The translations under genes and the position numbers were made by a program. Positions 59,137 to 64,000 of a stretch of DNA of 64,000 bases are shown here, one piece after another. The stretch comes from Streptomyces sclerotialus (GTDB lineage Bacteria > Actinomycetota > Actinomycetes > Streptomycetales > Streptomycetaceae): positions 2,132,501 to 2,196,500 of the forward strand of contig NZ_JBFOHP010000002.1 of assembly GCF_040907265.1 (NCBI RefSeq), read 5' to 3'. Numbering within the stretch: position 1 is the first letter of the stretch; each line of letters starts with the position of its first letter. The notes under the pieces were generated by a model, which was not told the origin of the DNA, searched no databases, and worked only from the letters and a program-made list of their open reading frames with translations.

Positions 59137-59568
59137 TTACTCCGTGCCGACGCGGCCACCCTGGTCGTCGCGTTCGGTACGCGGATCGGGGTCGTCGAGG
59201 CGGCGGTGTCCGGAGGCGTCGGTGAGGTCGAGCCCCGGGGCCTCGCCGGCGGCGGCGGTCTCCCTGCGCTGGGCGAGCCACTCCCGCAGCGCGATGAGGA
59301 GCTGCTCGGTGATCGGCGCTGCGACCGCGCCGATGAGGACCAGGACGAGGTCGTCGACGCCGACGGCCATCTCGGAGCCCTGCTCCGCCGCGTCCGCGCC
59401 GGTGCGCGGGCCGGGCTCCGCGCCCGGCACCCGGCGCCACTCGTGCGTGCGGTCGGTCAGCCAGGGCTCCCGCTGCAGCCAGTTCCGCAGGTCCTCCAGG
59501 TCCTGATCCGCGTTGTGGGTCCCCGTGACTCTGATCCGTACCTCGTGGTGCTCCCGGTTCTGCGGCAT
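59137..59568 (-). CDS. EACC1-like effector-associated constant component
   Basis: A 143-residue protein: an N-terminal alpha/beta part (VRIRVTGTHNADQDLEDLRNWLQREP) and a hydrophobic segment (VDDLVLVLIGAVAAPITEQLLIALREWL) followed by a polar tail. It matches effector-associated constant component 1, which accompanies bacterial conflict proteins with caspase-like effectors. ATG at 59568 follows GGAGGGGGACGGG. It stops 6 bases before the caspase gene starts. Confidence 0.8.
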   Translation of the reverse strand: MPQNREHHEVRIRVTGTHNADQDLEDLRNWLQREPWLTDRTHEWRRVPGAEPGPRTGADAAEQGSEMAVGVDDLVLVLIGAVAAPITEQLLIALREWLAQRRETAAAGEAPGLDLTDASGHRRLDDPDPRTERDDQGGRVGTE

Positions 59569-59744
59569 GCCCCGTCCCCCTCCTGCGGCACCTCGGCCAT
59601 AGGTGCCTCCGATGGTGTCGTGCCGGGCGTTCGGCAGGCAACAGGTCGGCACGCGCCGTCCTGGCTGTGTCCTTGGCCACAGGCACTGCCATACGACTGC
59701 GGCGCAGGTCAAGGGTGAGTTGACGGGCATTCGCGGCACGTGGT

Positions 59745-59925
59745 GGACTGCCCGGTGCCATTCGGCGACAGATGAGGAAGTCCGGTGAGAATCCGGCGCG
59801 GTCCCGCCACTGTCACCGGGGAGCGCTCCTCCAGAAGAGGTCACGGCCCGCCGCAGGCACGGGCTGGAAGGCCGGGGGAAGCGTCGATCCGGGAGCCAGG
59901 AGACTCTCGTCGCCGGTCACGTCGA
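59745..59925 (+). ncRNA. Cobalamin (AdoCbl-type) riboswitch
   Basis: Conserved blocks of the class are visible: CCGGTGCC near 59753, CCGGTGAGAATCCGG at 59782, GTCCCGCCACTGTCACCGGGG at 59801 and the GCCAGGAGAC box at 59895. It lies upstream of cbiB-cobQ-chelatase, which it should repress at high cobalamin. The exact ends of the structure are approximate. Confidence 0.92.
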
Positions 59926-59959
59926 GCCAGGGCGCGGACCCTGAGTGAGGACACACGCC

Positions 59960-60052
59960 ATGCCGGGCTCCGAGCCGAGACCCCTGCCTTCCGCCGTACG
60001 TCCGGCACGCGACCGCGTGCGGCCGTCCCGCCGAGGCACGACGGCAGGCTGA
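59960..60052 (+). other. Possible 30-codon leader ORF between riboswitch and cbiB
   Basis: ATG at 59960 with GAGGA nine bases before; product would be MPGSEPRPLPSAVRPARDRV and onward, stop at 60052, eight bases before the cbiB start. A CAGGG-CGCGGA-CCCTG hairpin is next to its ribosome site. No similarity is known to me; it may couple riboswitch control to cbiB translation. Low confidence. Confidence 0.3.
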
Positions 60053-60059
60053 TCCGACG

Positions 60060-61028
60060 ATGCGTGCCGAACACGCCACCTATGCGTGCGGCGCGGCTCT
60101 GGGCTTTCTGGGCGACCTGGCCGTGGGCGATCCCCGCCGCGGCCACCCGGTGGCCGCCTTCGGGCGGGCCGCGGGCGCAGTGGAGCGCGGGCTGTGGCGC
60201 GACCACCGTGGATACGGAGCGGCGCACACCGCACTGTGCGCCGGCGGGGCCGCCCTGGGCGCCGCGCTGCTCTCCCGTGCCGTACGCCACTGCGCCCCCG
60301 CACATGTCGCGCTGACCGCCGCCGCCACCTGGGCCGTGCTGGGCGGTACGACGCTGGGCCGGGAGGCGCGCGCCATCGGCGGCGCGCTGGAGGCCGGCGA
60401 TCTCGACGTGGCGCGCGAGCGGCTGCCGCACCTGTGCGGCCGCGACCCGCAGTCCCTGGACGGACAGCAGATGGCCCGCGCCGTCGTGGAGTCCGTCGCC
60501 GAGAACACCTCCGACGCGGTCGTCGGCGCGCTGGTCTGGGGCGCCGTGGGCGGCGTACCGGGCCTGGTCGCCTTCCGCGCGGTGAACACCCTGGACGCGA
60601 TGGTGGGGCACAAGTCCGACCGCTACCGCCGGTTCGGCTGGGCCTCGGCCCGGCTGGACGACGTGGCGGGCTGGCCCGGCGCGCGGCTGACCGCGCTGCT
60701 GGCCACCGCCGCCGGGCCCGACCCGCGCGGCGCGTGGCGCGCCTGGCGGGCCGACGGCAAGCGGCACCCCAGCCCCAACGCGGGCCCCGTGGAGGCGTCC
60801 TTCGCCGGGGCGCTGGGCGTACGGCTGGGCGGCACGCTCGCGTACGCGGGGCGGGTCGAGCACCGGCCGGTGCTCAACGGCGGCGCCCGTACGGTCGAAG
60901 GGGCCGACATCGCACGTGCGGTGCGCCTCTCGCGCCGGGTGAGCGCGCTGGCGCTGGCGACGACGGTCGGGGCGCGGATCGCCGTGGGCGCGGTCCGTAC
61001 GGCCCGGAAGGCGAGGAGAACCCGGTGA
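60060..61028 (+). CDS. Adenosylcobinamide-phosphate synthase CbiB/CobD
   Basis: A 322-residue membrane enzyme that attaches aminopropanol phosphate to adenosylcobyric acid in cobalamin synthesis. Conserved [58 protein letters not shown] and [14 protein letters not shown]. Its stop overlaps the GTG of cobQ (GTGA). ATG at 60060 is not preceded by a strong ribosome site, only GGCAGGC. Confidence 0.94.
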   Translation: MRAEHATYACGAALGFLGDLAVGDPRRGHPVAAFGRAAGAVERGLWRDHRGYGAAHTALCAGGAALGAALLSRAVRHCAPAHVALTAAATWAVLGGTTLGREARAIGGALEAGDLDVARERLPHLCGRDPQSLDGQQMARAVVESVAENTSDAVVGALVWGAVGGVPGLVAFRAVNTLDAMVGHKSDRYRRFGWASARLDDVAGWPGARLTALLATAAGPDPRGAWRAWRADGKRHPSPNAGPVEASFAGALGVRLGGTLAYAGRVEHRPVLNGGARTVEGADIARAVRLSRRVSALALATTVGARIAVGAVRTARKARRTR

Positions 61029-62554
61029 GCGGTACGCACAGGACTCTCGGCGGCGGACTGCTGGTCGCCGGGACGACGTCGGACGCGGGCAAGAGCGTGG
61101 TCACGGCGGGCATCTGCCGCTGGCTGGCGCGCCAGGGCGTCAAGGTCGCGCCCTTCAAGGCGCAGAACATGTCGCTCAATTCGTACGTGACGCGCGAGGG
61201 CGCGGAGATCGGGCGGGCGCAGGCCATGCAGGCCGCGGCGGCCCGCGTCGAGCCGACCGCGCTGATGAACCCGGTGCTGCTCAAGCCCGGCAGCGACCGC
61301 AGCAGCCAGGTCGTGCTGCTGGGCAAGCCGGTGGGCGAGCTGAGCGCCCGCGGCTACCACTCGGGCCGCCAGGAGCGGCTGCTCGGCACGGTCACCGACT
61401 GCCTGACCGAGCTGCGCCGTACGCACGACGCGGTGATCTGCGAGGGCGCGGGCAGCCCCGCGGAGATCAACCTGCGCCGTACCGACATCGTGAACATGGG
61501 CCTCGCGCGGGCCGCGGACCTCCCCGTGGTCGTCGTCGGCGACATCGACCGCGGCGGCGTCTTCGCGTCGTTCTTCGGCACCACCGCGCTGCTGTCCGAG
61601 GCCGACCAGGCGCACCTCGCGGGTTACCTGGTGAACAAGTTCCGCGGCGACGTGACGCTGCTGGAGCCGGGCCTGGACATGCTCAAGAAGCTGAGCGGCC
61701 GGCCGACGCTGGGCGTGCTGCCGTTCCGGCACGGGCTGGGCATCGACGAGGAGGACGGCCTGCGCGTCTCGCTGCGCGGCGCGGTGCGCGAGTCCGTGGT
61801 GGCCCCGCCGCACGGCTCCGACATCCTCCGTGTCGCCGTCGCGGCCGTCCCCCTGATGTCCAACTTCACCGACGTGGACGCGCTCGCCGCCGAACCGGGC
61901 GTCGTCGTCCGCTTCGTGGACCGCCCCGAGGAGCTGGCCGACGCCGACCTCGTCGTACTGCCCGGCACCCGCGGGACCGTCCGGGCCCTCCAGTGGCTGC
62001 GCGAGCGCGGCCTCGCGGACGCGGTCGCCCGCCGGGCCGCCGAGGGCCGCCCGGTGCTGAGCATCTGCGGCGGCTTCCAGATGCTCGCCGAGCACATCGA
62101 GGACGAGGTGGAGTCGCGGGCCGGCACGGTCGACGGGCTCGGACTGCTGCCCGTACGGGTACGGTTCGCGGCGGAGAAGACCCTGGCGCGTCCCGAGGGC
62201 GAGGCGCTGGGCGAGCCGGTGGCCGGGTACGAGATCCACCACGGCGTGGCCGACGTCCGGGAGGGCGACGAGCCGTTCCTCGACGGCTGCCGCGTCGGCT
62301 CCGTATGGGGCACGCACTGGCACGGCTCCCTGGAGAGCGACGGCTTCCGGCGCGCGTTCCTGCGCCGGGTGGCGGCGGACGCGGGGCGTGCCTTCGTGCC
62401 CGCGCCCGACACCTGCTTCGACGCGCTGCGCGAGGAACAGCTCGACGCGCTGGGCGACCTGATCGAGGAACACGCGGACACGGAGGCGCTGCTGCGGCTC
62501 ATCGAGGACGGCGTCCCGAGGGGGCTGCCGTTCGTTCCGCCGGGGGCGCCATGA
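61025..62554 (+). CDS. cobQ: Cobyric acid synthase CobQ
   Basis: A 509-residue amidotransferase that converts adenosylcobyrinate a,c-diamide to adenosylcobyric acid. N-terminal ATP loop [31 protein letters not shown]-terminal class I glutaminase domain with the Cys in SICGGFQML and the His in [13 protein letters not shown] at 61025. Part of the riboswitch operon; coupled to cbiB. Confidence 0.95.
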   Translation: MSGTHRTLGGGLLVAGTTSDAGKSVVTAGICRWLARQGVKVAPFKAQNMSLNSYVTREGAEIGRAQAMQAAAARVEPTALMNPVLLKPGSDRSSQVVLLGKPVGELSARGYHSGRQERLLGTVTDCLTELRRTHDAVICEGAGSPAEINLRRTDIVNMGLARAADLPVVVVGDIDRGGVFASFFGTTALLSEADQAHLAGYLVNKFRGDVTLLEPGLDMLKKLSGRPTLGVLPFRHGLGIDEEDGLRVSLRGAVRESVVAPPHGSDILRVAVAAVPLMSNFTDVDALAAEPGVVVRFVDRPEELADADLVVLPGTRGTVRALQWLRERGLADAVARRAAEGRPVLSICGGFQMLAEHIEDEVESRAGTVDGLGLLPVRVRFAAEKTLARPEGEALGEPVAGYEIHHGVADVREGDEPFLDGCRVGSVWGTHWHGSLESDGFRRAFLRRVAADAGRAFVPAPDTCFDALREEQLDALGDLIEEHADTEALLRLIEDGVPRGLPFVPPGAP

Positions 62555-62610
62555 CCGACGACCGATTCCCCGTACGCAGACCCGAAGCCACTCGAAGGAG
62601 TGATCAGCAC

Positions 62611-64000
62611 GTGAGCACCCGGTACCCGTTCACCGCCGTCGTCGGCATGGACGACCTGCGGCTGGCGCTGCTGCTCAACGCCGTCAGCCCGGCGGTGGGC
62701 GGCGTTCTGGTACGCGGCGAGAAGGGCACCGCCAAGAGCACCGCGGTGCGGGCCCTGGCCGACCTGCTGCCGGACGTCCCGGTGGTCCCGGGCTGCCGCT
62801 TCAGCTGCGACCCCGCGGCGCCGGACCCGCAGTGCCCCGACGGGCCGCACGAGGCCGGCCCCGCCGAGTCACGCGCGGCGCGCATGGTCGAGCTCCCCGT
62901 GGGCGCCTCGGAGGACCGCCTCGTGGGCGCCCTCGACATCGAGCGCGCGCTGTCCGAGGGGGTCAAGGCGTTCGAGCCGGGTCTGCTCGCCGACGCGCAC
63001 CGCGGCATCCTGTACGTCGACGAGGTCAACCTCCTCCACGACCACCTGATCGACCTCCTCCTGGACGCCGCCGCCATGGGCTCCTCCTACGTGGAGCGCG
63101 AGGGCGTCTCCGTACGGCACGCGGCGCGCTTCCTCCTCGTGGGCACGATGAACCCCGAAGAGGGCGAGCTGCGGCCCCAGTTGCTGGACCGCTTCGGGCT
63201 GACCGTGGAGGTGGCCGCCTCCCGCGAGCCCGACCAGCGGGTCGAGGTGGTCCGGCGGCGGCTGGCGTACGACGCCGACCCGGCCGGCTTCGCGGCGCGC
63301 TGGGCCGCCGAGGAAGAGGCGCTGCGGCAGCGCATCGCCGCCGCCCGCGCGCTGCTCCCGGACGTCGTGCTCGGCGACGCGGCGCTCCGCCAGATCTCGG
63401 CGACCTGCGCGGCGTTCGAGGTGGACGGCATGCGCGCCGACATCGTGATGGCGCGTACCGCGACCGCGCTGGCGGCCTGGGCGGGCCGTACCCAGGTGCA
63501 GGAGGAAGACGTACGGCAGGCCGCGCTGCTCGCGCTGCCGCACCGGCGCCGCCGCAACCCCTTCGACGCTCCGGGCCTCGACGAGGACAAGCTCGACCGG
63601 ACGCTGGAGGAGTACGGCCCGCAGGAGGACTCCCAGGAGGACGAGCCGGACCCGGAGCCGGAGGGCCCGGACGACGGCCCGGACGGGCCGGAGGGCGGCC
63701 CTGACGGTGGCGGCGGGGTGCCGCCGCAGGACGGGCCGGACGACGCGCCGCAGCCGTCCGGCGCGGACGCGGGCCCCGAGCAGCCCTCCGTGCCCGACCA
63801 GCGCACGGACGGCGGCCAGGAGCAGCCCGCGCAGCCCAAGGGCGAGGAGGCCGCGGACGGGAGCGGCGCGGCGCCGGAGAAGGCCGCCGTGGGCGCCGCC
63901 GAGCCGTTCAAGACGAAGCGGCTGGACGTGCCGGGGCTCGGCGAGGGCGCCGACGGCCGCCGCTCGCGGGCCCGTACCGCGCACGGCCGTACCACCGGCT
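62611..64000 (+). CDS. Putative cobaltochelatase / magnesium chelatase-type AAA+ protein (3' partial)
   Basis: Visible 463 codons of an AAA+ chelatase subunit for cobalamin synthesis. Walker [15 protein letters not shown], Walker B-like [22 protein letters not shown], then arginine-finger residues [12 protein letters not shown] Pro/Gly/Asp/Glu-rich acidic linker starts near residue 330 and should lead to a VWA domain beyond the window. GTG at 62611 follows GAAGGAG; an in-frame ATG at 62551 overlaps the cobQ stop. Runs off the right edge. Confidence 0.9.
   Translation, partial: MSTRYPFTAVVGMDDLRLALLLNAVSPAVGGVLVRGEKGTAKSTAVRALADLLPDVPVVPGCRFSCDPAAPDPQCPDGPHEAGPAESRAARMVELPVGASEDRLVGALDIERALSEGVKAFEPGLLADAHRGILYVDEVNLLHDHLIDLLLDAAAMGSSYVEREGVSVRHAARFLLVGTMNPEEGELRPQLLDRFGLTVEVAASREPDQRVEVVRRRLAYDADPAGFAARWAAEEEALRQRIAAARALLPDVVLGDAALRQISATCAAFEVDGMRADIVMARTATALAAWAGRTQVQEEDVRQAALLALPHRRRRNPFDAPGLDEDKLDRTLEEYGPQEDSQEDEPDPEPEGPDDGPDGPEGGPDGGGGVPPQDGPDDAPQPSGADAGPEQPSVPDQRTDGGQEQPAQPKGEEAADGSGAAPEKAAVGAAEPFKTKRLDVPGLGEGADGRRSRARTAHGRTTG

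Overview
The window comes from a high-GC actinomycete, almost certainly a Streptomyces. Third codon positions are strongly G/C biased and GTG/TTG starts are frequent. It holds lineage-typical genes (streptophobe family, SGM_5486-like small protein, the GATC-binding nucleoid protein Gbn, a Spo0M homologue, a cobalamin riboswitch). The gene order matches what I remember of the S. coelicolor SCO1793 to SCO1850 stretch. This is conserved chromosome, not a mobile island: I see no integrase, transposase, prophage, CRISPR array, tRNA or rRNA. No complete alignment could be run, so family names rest on motifs and recall.

1-9.5 kb: 3' part of a Spo0M gene, a PEBP-like protein, an HNH endonuclease, then on the minus strand TauE/SafE, an SPFH/NfeD pair and an ABC ATPase; then an unknown protein, a LuxR-type response regulator with its GAF histidine kinase, and a nitroreductase. 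9.5-20 kb: secreted SLT transglycosylase, a double-FHA ABC transporter, a streptophobe membrane protein, serB, sixA, two small membrane proteins, and a divergent MFS/FadR-regulator pair. 20-31 kb: fabG-fabI, tldD-tldE, tyrS, small membrane proteins, moaA, and a DUF485-acetate symporter operon. 31-41.6 kb: a frameshifted S8 protease, a coupled sterol-desaturase/lysoplasmalogenase pair, an amidohydrolase with altered metal-site residues, a DEDDh exonuclease with a BRCT-like tail, a Cys-rich protein, SURF1, GH15 and an SDR. 41.6-48.4 kb: an Asp23/Gls24 envelope-stress operon, an enoyl-CoA hydratase, gbn, an ABC-F gene with a probable leader peptide and attenuator, and a VOC protein. 48.4-55 kb: an unknown protein, a hydrolase, a class II aldolase, a GH25 lysozyme and a PiT phosphate transporter behind PHO-box-like repeats.

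55.1-59.6 kb holds the most unusual unit: an EACC1 protein, a caspase-TM-substrate-binding-VWA fusion and a lipoprotein with a substrate-binding fold, all co-oriented and tightly packed. It looks like a trans-envelope sensor tied to a caspase effector, possibly a conflict or programmed-death system. 59.7-64 kb is a cobalamin-riboswitch-controlled operon (cbiB, cobQ, cobaltochelatase) that runs off the right edge.

Recurring themes are leaderless promoters (TANNNT placed 6-8 bp before the start codon), long perfect hairpins between convergent genes, and short interspersed Streptomyces-type repeats placed exactly at gene 3' ends, one of them inserted in frame in the GH15 gene.
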